Source of the DNA: Nosocomiicoccus ampullae
GTDB lineage: Bacteria; Bacillota; Bacilli; Staphylococcales; Salinicoccaceae
Length of the DNA stretch: 64,000 nucleotides
Direction of reading: 5' to 3'
Assembly (NCBI RefSeq): GCF_019357495.1
Contig: NZ_CP079110.1
Coordinates: 1,364,001 to 1,428,000, forward strand
How positions within the stretch are numbered: the first letter of the stretch is position 1; each line of letters begins with the position of its first letter. This document shows, one piece after another, positions 19,599-28,381 of the stretch. The notes beneath the pieces are model-generated. The model was not told the origin of the DNA. It saw only the letters and a program-made list of their open reading frames with translations, and did no database searches. Position numbers and translations under genes: made by a program.

Positions 19599-20777
19599 AT
19601 GAATATCCGTGAAGTAATACTGGATCATTTTGAGGATGCTGTTAAAAGACGTAGACACTTACACATGTATCCAGAGTTATCCTTTAAAGAACATGAAACA
19701 AAAAAATATATTTACAACGAGTTAAAAGATTTACCACTTGAAATTGAAAGAGATGTTGGAGGTAACGGAGTAGTCGCACGTTTAATTGTTAATGACGACT
19801 ACAAAACAGTCGCATTTCGTGCAGATTTTGATGCTTTAGAAATACAAGAAGAAAACGACGTTGAATATAAATCTAAAAATGAAGGTGTTATGCACGCATG
19901 CGGTCATGACGCGCATACTGCCGCACTCATTACATTCGCGCATATTCTCTCTGATTATAAAGATGAACTACCGGTGAACGTGGTCTTTATCTTCCAGCAT
20001 GCTGAAGAACTTGTGCCTGGTGGTGCGAAGTCTATGATTGAAGATGGTTGCTTAGACGGTGTGGATTACTTCTTTGGAACACACGTCGCTGCTTTAGAGC
20101 CTGTTCACCAATTTGGTTGGAATTACGATTCTATGTATGCGAATGCAGATACTTTCACAATTACAGCTACTGGAAAAGGGGGACACGGTGCAGCACCTCA
20201 TACATCACATGATCCTATTCTAGCTTCTGCATATTTAATAGAACAATTACAATCTATCGTTTCTAGAAATGTAGATCCATTAAAATCAGCGGTGTTATCA
20301 ATTACTGCATTTAACTCTGGCCACGCATTTAACGTCATACCAAATGGTACAGAATTAAAAGGTACACTACGTACTTATGATAGTGACGTTAGAGAATTTG
20401 TATTATCTAGAATAGAAGAAGTCGCAAAAGGGGTTGGACTTTCTCAAAATGTTGATTTTAATGTAGATATCCATCGTGGTTATCCTGCTTTAAAAAATGA
20501 CGTAAAAATGACTGATTACGTACGCGGACTTGCTGAAGAAGATGTTAACTTTGTTGAAAGTGTCGTTGAACTTCCGTCATCAATGGGTGGTGAAGACGCG
20601 GCGTACTACTTACAAAAAGTACCTGGCTGCTACTTCTCAACAGGTGTCGGAAATGTCGACAAAGGAATTGAGTACCCACACCACCATCCAAAATTCGATA
20701 TCGACGAAGAAGGTCTCAAATCAGTCCTAGAACTTTTCTTAAAAATTGTGTTGAACTTCGACAAAGTGGACGCTTAG
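19599..20777 (+). CDS. M20-family metallo-amidohydrolase, second of the tandem pair
   Basis: 392 residues, clearly paralogous to the gene before it: RRRHLHMYPELSFKEHET, AFRADFDALEIQEENDVEYKSK, GVMHACGHDAHTAALI, GKGGHGAAPHTSHDP and YPHHHPKFDIDEEG are in the same order. All metal-site residues are kept, so both copies look active. It starts behind AGGAGG, 16 bp after the first gene, which indicates a two-gene operon. Substrate is unknown; divergence between the copies suggests different acyl or amino-acid preferences. Confidence 0.88.
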   Translation: MNIREVILDHFEDAVKRRRHLHMYPELSFKEHETKKYIYNELKDLPLEIERDVGGNGVVARLIVNDDYKTVAFRADFDALEIQEENDVEYKSKNEGVMHACGHDAHTAALITFAHILSDYKDELPVNVVFIFQHAEELVPGGAKSMIEDGCLDGVDYFFGTHVAALEPVHQFGWNYDSMYANADTFTITATGKGGHGAAPHTSHDPILASAYLIEQLQSIVSRNVDPLKSAVLSITAFNSGHAFNVIPNGTELKGTLRTYDSDVREFVLSRIEEVAKGVGLSQNVDFNVDIHRGYPALKNDVKMTDYVRGLAEEDVNFVESVVELPSSMGGEDAAYYLQKVPGCYFSTGVGNVDKGIEYPHHHPKFDIDEEGLKSVLELFLKIVLNFDKVDA

Positions 20778-20793
20778 CACTGATATAAACAAT

Positions 20794-20847
20794 AACCCCC
20801 GGTGAACATGCGAGATTTCCTAGTAATCAAGCGTATCAGGGGGTTTT
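20794..20847 (+). terminator. Terminator after the amidohydrolase pair, unusually large loop
   Basis: AACCCCC (20794-20800) pairs with GGGGGTT (20839-20845) followed by T4-5. The 38-nt loop contains a small inner stem GATT / AATC. The long loop is unusual but the position after the stop and the T-run fit termination. Confidence 0.6.
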
Positions 20848-20871
20848 TATTCTTGTTATTGAAGGGTTGTT

Positions 20872-21060
20872 ATTTACAAAAATGAGTGTTGAAAACTAAA
20901 ATTTGTTAAATAAGTTCAGTTAATTAACAAATTTATATCATCCAGCGCCATTTTTGTTAGATAAAAAGCTTTGTTTAACAAAAAACACTATATGGCACCG
21001 AAATATGTGAAATAAATCAGGATAACTCACAAAGTTAAAAGAATTTTGTTAATTAAATAT
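20872..21060. repeat. Palindromic intergenic element, copy B (about 189 bp)
   Basis: Begins ATTTACAAAAATG, ends TTTTGTTAATTAAAT, with three palindromes between: ATTTGTTAAATAA / TTAATTAACAAAT (20901-20932), TTTTTGTTAGATAAAAA / TTTGTTTAACAAAAA, and ATATGTGAAATAAA / GATAACTCACAAA. Copy C at 22031 is roughly 80 per cent identical by eye over the whole length and has the same orientation. The right-hand TTAATTAA supplies the stop codon of the NERD-domain gene. Confidence 0.8.
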
Positions 21061-21964
21061 TTGAGACGGTGATAATATTACTCTTTAATGTATAATATCT
21101 CCCTTTTTTACTTCCGTGAGTGTGACAGATTTTTTTGAGTAAACGTCTCAGTTTGCTTGGTGAATATGTATGGTCAATCCATTCTAATAAGCGTCTTAAT
21201 GTTATTTCGTCATCAGGAAATAATGTCTCTAATTCAGTAATGCTTCTCCCAATCGCTGATTCTATTTCTTCCTTAGTCCCACATGATTGACACTTCAATT
21301 GTTTATACGTGTCTACCTCTAACCATCCAGAACAGTGCTGACATACTAAACCTTTCTTTGCTTTATTAAAATCTAATTTTAACTCATGCTCATAACGTGA
21401 TTTTAATAATCGACCATCTTCTAATCGGTTAATTATATACTCATGTTTTTTATCGTAAACTTCCTCGTTTAACGATTCTAAAAATCGATTTAATTGACTC
21501 GCCATGACTACTGGCATGTCTCGTGTTAAACCATAAAGTGAAAACTGTTCGTTTACAAATGCAACATAATATTTTATATTTAAATTCAAATTTAATCGTT
21601 TCAAATGACTGTGTAACATGATTTCTGCACGTTCAACTTGTGAAAATGGATGTTTAATTTTTCTCAGTGGATTTAACCGATAAAATCCATCCGGCCGTAT
21701 TTCAAAATCACCGTAATAACTTTTTACCTCAATAATAATACAACTTTGATTCAACAAAATTAAGAAGTCAATTTGGCATTCGCTACCGTTTACTTCAAAA
21801 CGATAGTCACTAATCACCGCTATTTCAGGATGCAGTTTAGTTTCAATCAAACTTTTTAAATAATATTCTCCAATTTTTCCTTTTCTTTCTTTATCCAACT
21901 GAATTTTCTGATCACGGTCTAGATTATACCGTTTTTCTAACATCTCGAGATGAGTCATTTTCAC
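21053..21964 (-). CDS. NERD-domain (nuclease-related) protein with C-terminal zinc ribbon
   Basis: 303 residues. The N-terminal half fits the NERD fold, related to restriction-type endonucleases: KGKIGEYYLKSLIE, DYRFEVNGSECQIDFLILLN with the Glu/Asp pair, and IIIEVKSYYGDFEI with the E-x-K catalytic signature. The C-terminal part has a CQHC...CQSC zinc ribbon (residues about 203-222) followed by a helical tail. The start is GTG 21962-21964 behind AGGAGGG. NERD proteins are often found with DNA-processing or phage/plasmid functions; a role here is not known. The gene lies between two direct repeats (copies B and C) and its stop codon is inside copy B. Confidence 0.82.
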   Translation of the reverse strand: MKMTHLEMLEKRYNLDRDQKIQLDKERKGKIGEYYLKSLIETKLHPEIAVISDYRFEVNGSECQIDFLILLNQSCIIIEVKSYYGDFEIRPDGFYRLNPLRKIKHPFSQVERAEIMLHSHLKRLNLNLNIKYYVAFVNEQFSLYGLTRDMPVVMASQLNRFLESLNEEVYDKKHEYIINRLEDGRLLKSRYEHELKLDFNKAKKGLVCQHCSGWLEVDTYKQLKCQSCGTKEEIESAIGRSITELETLFPDDEITLRRLLEWIDHTYSPSKLRRLLKKICHTHGSKKGRYYTLKSNIITVSNI

Positions 21965-22030
21965 ATTATCCCTCCTATAAACATATGCTAGGAAATAACG
22001 TTTTTTCTTTTATCAAATTTATTATTTTTT

Positions 22031-22219
22031 ATTTACAAAAATCCGTTCCGAAAACTGAAATTTGTTAAATAAAATCAGTTAATTAACAAATTTACATCAT
22101 CCATTCTCATTTTTGTTAGATAAAAAGATTTATTTAACAAAAAGTACTATGTGGCATCGAAATATGTTAGATAAACCAGGATAATTAACAAAAACGACAA
22201 TTTACTGTTAATTAAAATA
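22031..22219. repeat. Palindromic intergenic element, copy C (about 189 bp)
   Basis: Begins ATTTACAAAAATC and ends ACTGTTAATTAAAAT. The first palindrome has 13-nt arms ATTTGTTAAATAA and TTAATTAACAAAT with one mismatch. It aligns end to end with copy B with no clear indels; the same spacer words (ACATCATCCA, CTATGTGGCATCGAAATATGT) recur with small changes. It fills the 315-bp gap between the NERD gene and the TM2 gene. Confidence 0.8.
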
Positions 22220-22280
22220 GATTGCTGACCTTTATCGTAGTTAACCCTTTAATGATATAATATTAATAGGAGTTGATTGT

Positions 22281-22613
22281 ATGAGAAATCTTTCGGTTCA
22301 ACAAAAATCTTATATTGAAAATTACGTTTCAAATGAAAGAAAAAGTCTAATTATCGGATATGTATTATGGTTTTTCTTAGGTATATTTGGTGTTCATCGA
22401 TTCTATGTTGGTAAAACTATCACAGGTCTAGTAATGTTAATATTAGGACTAATTTGTGGGTTACTTACTTTAATTTCATTCGGAACACTATCATTCCTTA
22501 CAATGGCACCTATCACAATTTGGTGGTTCATTGACGCAGTACTCATTATTTTTATGGTAAATAACTATAATACTCGTTTAAGAAGAATTGCATATCGTGA
22601 TATTATAAGATAA
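22281..22613 (+). CDS. TM2-domain membrane protein
   Basis: 110 residues. The TM2 domain is clear: YVLWFFLGIFGVHRFYVGKTITGLVMLILG (read in parts, residues about 30-58), then a second hydrophobic hairpin and WWFIDAVLIIFMV, giving two to three membrane spans. TM2 proteins are widespread but function in bacteria is not known. ATG 22281 follows TAGGAG. It stands alone with a bidirectional terminator downstream. Confidence 0.85.
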   Translation: MRNLSVQQKSYIENYVSNERKSLIIGYVLWFFLGIFGVHRFYVGKTITGLVMLILGLICGLLTLISFGTLSFLTMAPITIWWFIDAVLIIFMVNNYNTRLRRIAYRDIIR

Positions 22614-22618
22614 AAAAA

Positions 22619-22656
22619 TGCTGAATCTAGTCGTGTACTAGATTCAGCACTTTTTA
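22619..22656. terminator. Bidirectional terminator between the TM2 gene and the lipoprotein gene
   Basis: TGCTGAATCTAGT / ACTAGATTCAGCA stem with a 5-nt loop; A-run before and T-run after serve both strands. Confidence 0.85.
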
Positions 22657-23136
22657 TTGTCTTTCAAACTCCATGTCATTGGTAATATATTCGTCATAGT
22701 CCCTATAAGTAGATCCTTCTGGCATATCAAGAAACTCACTTTCACCGTTTACGATTGTCTCATTAATTTTAACAAGAATTTCTATCATATCGTCTTTTTG
22801 CTTTAAATTCACATCTAATTTTATATTCTCTGAGTCATAGTCATCATCTACTTCATTGAGCATTTCATACTCTAATTTTTCAATATCTTGCTTAGATAAT
22901 TTACCATCTTTATAGTCTAAATCAAGTTCATAAACAAAATCATCAAAATCTTCACTATATAAACTGTCTTCCATCACAAAGACTAGCTCTAACTCTTTCA
23001 CTTCAGATTTGTCATGTTTTAAATGAACGGCACCTTTACCATCATAATCTTCTTTTACATAAGTCTCTTCTTTAGCACCACACGCAGTGAGTGTGATTAG
23101 TGCAATAACCATCAACATATACTTTAAATATTTCAT
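22654..23136 (-). CDS. Small lipoprotein, possibly DUF1307/YehR-like
   Basis: 160 residues with signal peptide MKYLKYMLMVIALITLTAC and lipobox LTAC. The mature part is acidic (runs of D/E) and rich in short helices (EDFDDFVYELDLDYKDGK, EKLEYEMLNEVDDDYDSE) followed by strand IKLDVNLKQKDDMIEILVKI. The pattern resembles YehR-type lipoproteins but the match is weak. It is the second of two similar lipoprotein genes and was probably created by duplication. Confidence 0.65.
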   Translation of the reverse strand: MKYLKYMLMVIALITLTACGAKEETYVKEDYDGKGAVHLKHDKSEVKELELVFVMEDSLYSEDFDDFVYELDLDYKDGKLSKQDIEKLEYEMLNEVDDDYDSENIKLDVNLKQKDDMIEILVKINETIVNGESEFLDMPEGSTYRDYDEYITNDMEFERQ

Positions 23137-23218
23137 AATGAAAACCTCTCTTAAAAATTTACCCTTTTTTAAAATTATAGCATATATTGATGTAAATTAA
23201 CCTAAAAAATTCAACTCG

Positions 23219-23668
23219 TTACTTTTCTTCAAATCCTTGTGTTTTTAAGAATTCTTTGACGTCTTTGAAAGTACCACCCTTTTTAGTATGACCGATGATA
23301 CTCTCGCCATCATCTACATTTTCTGTCCCACTAATAATCACTAAAATACCGTCATCTGTCTCTTTTACTTTCGTCTTCGTATCGACACCTTCAAATTGGT
23401 TTAAATCTGAATAAAAACTTTCTAACTGCTTTAAATCCTTTTTAGTGAATGAATCATCACTAGACTCTACAAAGTTCAATGCTTGTTCTTTAGGTACTAA
23501 GTTTTTAACCTCAAACTCTAGTGATCTAAGCTCTTCTCCACTGTGGTTTACCGTAATAATCATTCCATTATCATCATTAGTTCTATTTTCAAACTGGGTA
23601 GATTCTGTATTACATGCTGATAAAAAGACTGTTAAAACTATAGCTAGTACATATTTTAAAAACTTCAT
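23219..23668 (-). CDS. Small lipoprotein, paralogue of the gene downstream
   Basis: 149 residues with signal peptide MKFLKYVLAIVLTVFLSAC and lipobox LSAC. The body aligns in outline with the next lipoprotein: EELRSLEFEVKNLVP, DDSFTKKDLKQLESFYSDL, then a strand TDDGILVIISG and a GTFKDVKEFL ending. Identity is low, so this is old duplication. It begins 65 bp downstream of tuf, after the tuf terminator. Confidence 0.65.
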   Translation of the reverse strand: MKFLKYVLAIVLTVFLSACNTESTQFENRTNDDNGMIITVNHSGEELRSLEFEVKNLVPKEQALNFVESSDDSFTKKDLKQLESFYSDLNQFEGVDTKTKVKETDDGILVIISGTENVDDGESIIGHTKKGGTFKDVKEFLKTQGFEEK

Positions 23669-23689
23669 CTTTTACTCCTCATATTAAAA

Positions 23690-23718
23690 AAACACTCGAG
23701 GATAATCCCCGAGTGCTT
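23690..23718 (-). terminator. Terminator of the rpsL-rpsG-fus-tuf operon
   Basis: AACACTCGaGG / CCcCGAGTGCTT stem with a short loop, followed on the minus strand by T-rich sequence, 15 bp beyond the tuf stop. Confidence 0.8.
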
Positions 23719-23733
23719 ATATTTTAGTTACAA

Positions 23734-24921
23734 TTATTCGTTAATTTCAGTAACTACACCAGAACCTACTGTACGTCCACCTTCACGGATTGAGAAGCGT
23801 GTACCGTCTTCGATAGCGATTGGTGAAATTAATTCAACGTCCATTTCAACGTTGTCACCAGGCATAACCATTTCAGTACCTTCTGGTAAGTTTACGATAC
23901 CTGTTACGTCAGTTGTACGGAAGTAGAACTGAGGACGGTAGTTTGAGAAGAATGGAGTGTGACGTCCACCTTCATCTTTAGATAAAACGTAAACTTCAGC
24001 TTTGAACTTGCTGTGTGGAGTAATTGATCCAGGGTGAGCAAGTACTTGACCACGTTGGATGTCTTCACGTGATACACCACGTAATAACGCACCAATGTTG
24101 TCACCAGCTTCAGCGTAGTCTAATAATTTACGGAACATTTCTACTCCAGTTACAGTTGTCTTAGAAGATTTTTCAGCAAGACCAATGATCTCAACTTCTT
24201 CACCAACTTTGATTTGTCCGCGTTCAACGCGTCCTGTAGCAACTGTACCACGACCAGTGATTGAGAATACGTCCTCAACTGGCATCATGAATGGTTTGTC
24301 AGAGTCACGCTCTGGAGTTGGAATGTACTCGTCTACAGCTTCCATAAGCTCAACGATTTTTTGTTCATACTCTTCATCACCTTCAAGTGCTTTAAGAGCA
24401 GAACCAGCGATTACTGGAATGTCGTCGCCTGGGAAGTCGTATTCAGAAAGAAGTTCACGAACTTCCATTTCAACTAATTCTAGTAATTCTTCGTCGTCAA
24501 CCATGTCAACTTTGTTTAAGAATACTACTAATGCTGGAACACCAACGTTACGTGAAAGTAAGATGTGTTCACGAGTTTGTGGCATTGGACCATCTGCAGC
24601 AGATACTACTAAGATAGCTCCGTCCATTTGTGCAGCACCAGTGATCATGTTTTTAACGTAGTCTGCGTGTCCTGGGCAGTCAACGTGTGCATAGTGACGA
24701 GTAGGTGTTTCGTACTCGATGTGTGACGTGTTGATTGTAATTCCACGTTCTTTTTCTTCTGGAGCGTTGTCTACTTGGTCGTATGACTGAGCGTCTCCAC
24801 CGTAAGTTTTAGATAAAACAGTTGCAATAGCAGCTGTTAATGTAGTTTTACCGTGGTCAACGTGCCCAATTGTACCAATGTTAGCATGCGTTTTCGAACG
24901 GTCAAATTTTTCTTTAGCCAT
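23734..24921 (-). CDS. tuf: Elongation factor Tu
   Basis: 395 residues with the GTP-binding motifs GHVDHGKT (19-26), DCPGHADY, and NKVD, and the normal domain 2/3 sequence to the end. It delivers aminoacyl-tRNA to the ribosome. It is the last gene of the str-type operon rpsL-rpsG-fus-tuf. A hairpin lies in the 124-bp gap to fus. Confidence 0.99.
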   Translation of the reverse strand: MAKEKFDRSKTHANIGTIGHVDHGKTTLTAAIATVLSKTYGGDAQSYDQVDNAPEEKERGITINTSHIEYETPTRHYAHVDCPGHADYVKNMITGAAQMDGAILVVSAADGPMPQTREHILLSRNVGVPALVVFLNKVDMVDDEELLELVEMEVRELLSEYDFPGDDIPVIAGSALKALEGDEEYEQKIVELMEAVDEYIPTPERDSDKPFMMPVEDVFSITGRGTVATGRVERGQIKVGEEVEIIGLAEKSSKTTVTGVEMFRKLLDYAEAGDNIGALLRGVSREDIQRGQVLAHPGSITPHSKFKAEVYVLSKDEGGRHTPFFSNYRPQFYFRTTDVTGIVNLPEGTEMVMPGDNVEMDVELISPIAIEDGTRFSIREGGRTVGSGVVTEINE

Positions 24922-24963
24922 TTGAAATATCTCTCCTTATTTATATACAAAATTTATAATTTG

Positions 24964-24993
24964 TTTTGTCCACTTAATTAAAAGTGGACAAAA
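24964..24993. promoter_or_regulatory. Perfect 12-bp-stem hairpin in the fus-tuf gap
   Basis: TTTTGTCCACTT / AAGTGGACAAAA around a 6-nt loop. It is not followed by a T-run on the minus strand, so it is not a typical terminator; it could stabilise the tuf message, be an RNase site or a protein-binding dyad. Confidence 0.5.
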
Positions 24994-25045
24994 TGATACC
25001 TATACTTTTTATACATTGTTATCGAGAAAAAATCAAGTGCTGTGA

Positions 25046-27127
25046 TTATTCTCCAGTATTTTTCTTGATAATTTCTTCAGCAATTGAGTTTGGAACTTCT
25101 TCGTAGTGATCGAAGTACATTGTGTAAGTTCCGCGTCCTTGTGTGTTAGAACGTAATGAAGTTGCGTAACCGAACATTTCTGAAAGTGGAACGAATGCGT
25201 TAACTACTTGTGCGTTACCGCGTGCTTCCATACCTTCTACACGTCCACGACGGCTCGTTACGTCACCCATGATATCTCCTAGATATTCTTCAGGCATAAC
25301 AACTTCAACTTTCATGACAGGCTCTAATAGAACTGGCTTACATTTTTTAGCTGCTTCTTTTAATGCAAGTGATGCAGCGATTTTGAACGCCATTTCAGAT
25401 GAGTCAACATCGTGGTAAGAACCATCATATAATTTAGCTTTAACGTCTACAAGTGGGTATCCTGCAATAACACCATTTTCTAGAGCGTTTTTAAGTCCTT
25501 CTTCAACTGATGGGATATATTCACGTGGAACTACACCACCAACAATTGCGTCTTCGAATTCAAAGCCTGCACCTTGTTCGTTTGGTGTAAATTCGATGTG
25601 TACGTCACCGTACTGACCGCGTCCACCTGACTGACGGCTGAATTTACCTTGAACTTGTGCTGGTTGAGTGAATGTTTCACGGTAAGATACCATTGGAGCA
25701 CCTACGTTACATTCAACGTTGAATTCAGATTTCATACGGTTAACAAGAACGTCTAAGTGTAACTCACCCATACCACCGATGATAACTTGTCCAGTTTCGT
25801 TGTCAGTGTATGCTGTGAATGTTGGGTCTTCCTCTTGTAATTTAACAAGAGCGTTAGACATTTTGTCTTGGTCCGCTTTTGATTTAGGTTCAACTGATAA
25901 GTGAATAACTGGCTCTGGGAATTCCATTGATTCTAAGATTACGCCAAGTTTTTCTTCAGTTAACGTGTCACCTGTACCAGTGTCTTTAAGACCTACTGCT
26001 GCAGCGATATCTCCTGAGTAAACTGTTGAAATTTCTTCACGAGAGTTTGCGTGCATTTGTAGGATACGACCGATACGTTCACGTTTATCTTTAGTTGTGT
26101 TTGATACGTATGAACCTGAGTCTAATGAACCAGAGTACACACGGAAGAATGTTAACTTACCAACGAATGGATCTGACATAACCTTAAACGCTAATGCTGT
26201 GAAAGGCTCGTCATCTCCTGGTTTTGCAACATATTCTTCTTCTGGGTCGTTAGCCATATGACCAACAATTGGTTTTACTTCAAGTGGTGATGGTAAATAC
26301 TCGATGATTCCATCAAGTAATAATTGAACACCTTTGTTCTTGAATGCTGTACCACAGAATACTGGGAAGAACTCTACGTCACAAGTCGCTTTACGAATTG
26401 CTGCTTTAAGAGTTTCTTCTGTAAGCTCTTCTCCTCCAAGGTATGCTTCCATAACTTCTTCGTTTACGTCAGCAAGACCTTCGATTAATGCTTCACGCAT
26501 TTCTTGAGCTTTGTCTGCATATTCTTCAGGGATTTCAATTTCCTCTACATCTTGACCTAGGTCATCGTTGTAAAGGTAAGTTTTCATTTTAACTAAGTCA
26601 ATGATACCTCTGAATTCATCTTCTGCACCGATAGGGTATTGTACCGCGTGTGCGTTTGCTTGAAGACGGTCTCTGATTGTACCGATTGCATAGTCGAAGT
26701 TCGCACCAATTTTATCCATTTTGTTTACGAATACTAGACGTGGAACTTCATAGTTTGTAGCTTGTCTCCAAACTGTTTCAGTTTGTGGCTCAACACCTGA
26801 TTGAGCATCTAATACTGTTACAGCTGAGTCAAGTACACGTAAAGAACGTTCAACTTCAACTGTGAAGTCTACGTGTCCTGGTGTATCGATAATGTTAACA
26901 CGGTGACCTTTCCACTGTGCAGTTGTTGCTGCAGAAGTGATTGTAATACCACGGTCTTGTTCTTGCTCCATCCAGTCCATCTGTGATGCACCTTCGTGAG
27001 TTTCACCAAGTTTGTGGATACGGCCTGTGTAATAAAGGATACGTTCTGTTGTAGTCGTTTTACCAGCATCGATGTGAGCCATGATACCGATGTTACGAGT
27101 GTTTTTTAGAGAAAATTCTCTTGCCAT
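25046..27127 (-). CDS. fus: Elongation factor G
   Basis: 693 residues from ATG 27127 ([19 protein letters not shown]...), a start matching the conserved N-terminus of the family; the frame is open 7 codons further up but those residues are not conserved. GTPase motif AHIDAGKT at 17-24, [12 protein letters not shown], and domains II-V through [12 protein letters not shown]. It drives translocation on the ribosome and is the target of fusidic acid. 59 bp separate it from rpsG. Confidence 0.99.
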   Translation of the reverse strand: MAREFSLKNTRNIGIMAHIDAGKTTTTERILYYTGRIHKLGETHEGASQMDWMEQEQDRGITITSAATTAQWKGHRVNIIDTPGHVDFTVEVERSLRVLDSAVTVLDAQSGVEPQTETVWRQATNYEVPRLVFVNKMDKIGANFDYAIGTIRDRLQANAHAVQYPIGAEDEFRGIIDLVKMKTYLYNDDLGQDVEEIEIPEEYADKAQEMREALIEGLADVNEEVMEAYLGGEELTEETLKAAIRKATCDVEFFPVFCGTAFKNKGVQLLLDGIIEYLPSPLEVKPIVGHMANDPEEEYVAKPGDDEPFTALAFKVMSDPFVGKLTFFRVYSGSLDSGSYVSNTTKDKRERIGRILQMHANSREEISTVYSGDIAAAVGLKDTGTGDTLTEEKLGVILESMEFPEPVIHLSVEPKSKADQDKMSNALVKLQEEDPTFTAYTDNETGQVIIGGMGELHLDVLVNRMKSEFNVECNVGAPMVSYRETFTQPAQVQGKFSRQSGGRGQYGDVHIEFTPNEQGAGFEFEDAIVGGVVPREYIPSVEEGLKNALENGVIAGYPLVDVKAKLYDGSYHDVDSSEMAFKIAASLALKEAAKKCKPVLLEPVMKVEVVMPEEYLGDIMGDVTSRRGRVEGMEARGNAQVVNAFVPLSEMFGYATSLRSNTQGRGTYTMYFDHYEEVPNSIAEEIIKKNTGE

Positions 27128-27186
27128 AGAACCTTTTACTCCTTCCAATTTTTAAAAATCAATTTATACTACCGAGATCCACAATT

Positions 27187-27657
27187 CTACCAGCGGTAGT
27201 GTGCGAATGCTCTGTTAGCTTCTGCCATTTTATGCATTTCTTCACGACGCTTAACAGCACCACCAGTGTTGTTAGCAGCATCAAGAATCTCGTTAGCTAA
27301 GCGTTCAACCATAGTTTTTTCTCCGCGTAAGCGTGAGTAGTTCACTAACCAACGAAGTCCTAAAGTAGAACGTCTTTCTGGGCGTACCTCAACTGGTACT
27401 TGGTAGTTAGAACCCCCAACACGACGTGCTTTAACTTCTAATAATGGCATAATATTTTCTAATGCTTCTTCGAATACTTCGTTTGCGTCTCTACCTGAAC
27501 GTTCTTCAACGATTTCAAAAGCACTATAAAGAATTTTTTGTGATGTACCGCGTTTACCATCAACCATTAACTTGTTAATTAATTTAGTAATTAATTTAGA
27601 GTTGTGAATTGGATCTGGTAAAACGTCTCTTTTAGGTACTGGACCTTTACGTGGCAT
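27187..27657 (-). CDS. rpsG: 30S ribosomal protein S7
   Basis: 156 residues, the standard length; begins [20 protein letters not shown] and ends [12 protein letters not shown]7 nucleates assembly of the 30S head and contacts the E-site tRNA. It lies 47 bp after rpsL in the same transcript. Confidence 0.99.
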   Translation of the reverse strand: MPRKGPVPKRDVLPDPIHNSKLITKLINKLMVDGKRGTSQKILYSAFEIVEERSGRDANEVFEEALENIMPLLEVKARRVGGSNYQVPVEVRPERRSTLGLRWLVNYSRLRGEKTMVERLANEILDAANNTGGAVKRREEMHKMAEANRAFAHYRW

Positions 27658-27704
27658 ACTAAGTAGCCTCCTTCCATAAAATTATCTCTATTTATTTCGT
27701 TAAA

Positions 27705-28118
27705 TTATTTGCTAGCTTTTTTTGCACCATATTTAGAACGGCTTTGTTCGCGTCCTTCTACACCTGAAGTATCAAGTGCTCCACGAACTACAGTGTAACG
27801 AACCCCAGATAAGTCTTTAACGTGTCCACCGCGTACTAAAACAACTGAGTGTTCTTGTAAGTTGTGGCCAATTCCTGGGATATATGCGTTAACTTCCATG
27901 TTGTTTGAAAGTCTTACACGCGCATATTTACGTAAAGCTGAGTTCGGTTTACGTGGCGCCATAGTACCAACACGAGTACAAACTCCACGTTTTTGTGGTG
28001 AGTTGTTGTGAGTCACTTCTTTTTTAAGGCTGTTAAAACCTCTGTTAAGTGCTGGTGCTTTAGATTTAACGTTTTTAGATTTACGTGGTTTTCTAATTAA
28101 TTGGTTAATTGTAGGCAT
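27705..28118 (-). CDS. rpsL: 30S ribosomal protein S12
   Basis: 137 residues; N-terminal [20 protein letters not shown], the streptomycin-site tract [19 protein letters not shown] with wild-type Lys, and the second loop near [15 protein letters not shown]. First gene of rpsL-rpsG-fus-tuf. Unlike in S. aureus, no L7Ae-like gene precedes it; instead there is a 263-bp gap with its own promoter and then a surface-protein gene. Confidence 0.99.
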   Translation of the reverse strand: MPTINQLIRKPRKSKNVKSKAPALNRGFNSLKKEVTHNNSPQKRGVCTRVGTMAPRKPNSALRKYARVRLSNNMEVNAYIPGIGHNLQEHSVVLVRGGHVKDLSGVRYTVVRGALDTSGVEGREQSRSKYGAKKASK

Positions 28119-28139
28119 CTTAGTATATGTCCTCCCTTC

Positions 28140-28258
28140 TTCATTTTAATAATCCACACATCCAGGTGGTTCATTTTTAAATAATAAAAAATGCGTAAGA
28201 ATTTTTCAACTCTTACTGCTTTTCAATAGTAACACGTTACCACATCTACGGTAACCTT
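28140..28258 (-). promoter_or_regulatory. rpsL 5' leader with attenuator-like hairpin
   Basis: Between the promoter and the S12 ribosome-binding site the minus strand forms GGTTACCG...GTGGTAACG, then GCaGTAAGA / TCTTACGC (about 28189-28215) followed by ATTTTTTATT, which looks like an intrinsic terminator, then CCACC...GTGTGG. This could allow premature termination or feedback by a ribosomal protein; no known Rfam leader is recognised. Confidence 0.4.
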
Positions 28259-28262
28259 AATC

Positions 28263-28292
28263 ATTATATCACTAACTAAAAAAGCGTGTCAA
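28263..28292 (-). promoter_or_regulatory. Promoter of rpsL-rpsG-fus-tuf
   Basis: On the minus strand TTGACA (28287-28292), 18-bp spacer, TATAAT (28263-28268): consensus at both boxes. It makes the str genes independent of rpoBC transcription. Confidence 0.85.
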
Positions 28293-28346
28293 CACAATAT
28301 CCTCTTTATTTGGATAAAACTACATATTATTATTTAAAACAAAAAA

Positions 28347-28368
28347 ACGCTACACAAAAGTGTAGCGT
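28347..28368 (-). terminator. Terminator of the surface-protein gene
   Basis: ACGCTACAC / GTGTAGCGT stem with AAAA loop; minus strand continues with T7. Lies just beyond the stop codon. Confidence 0.85.
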
Positions 28369-28381
28369 AAAAAGATGAAAA

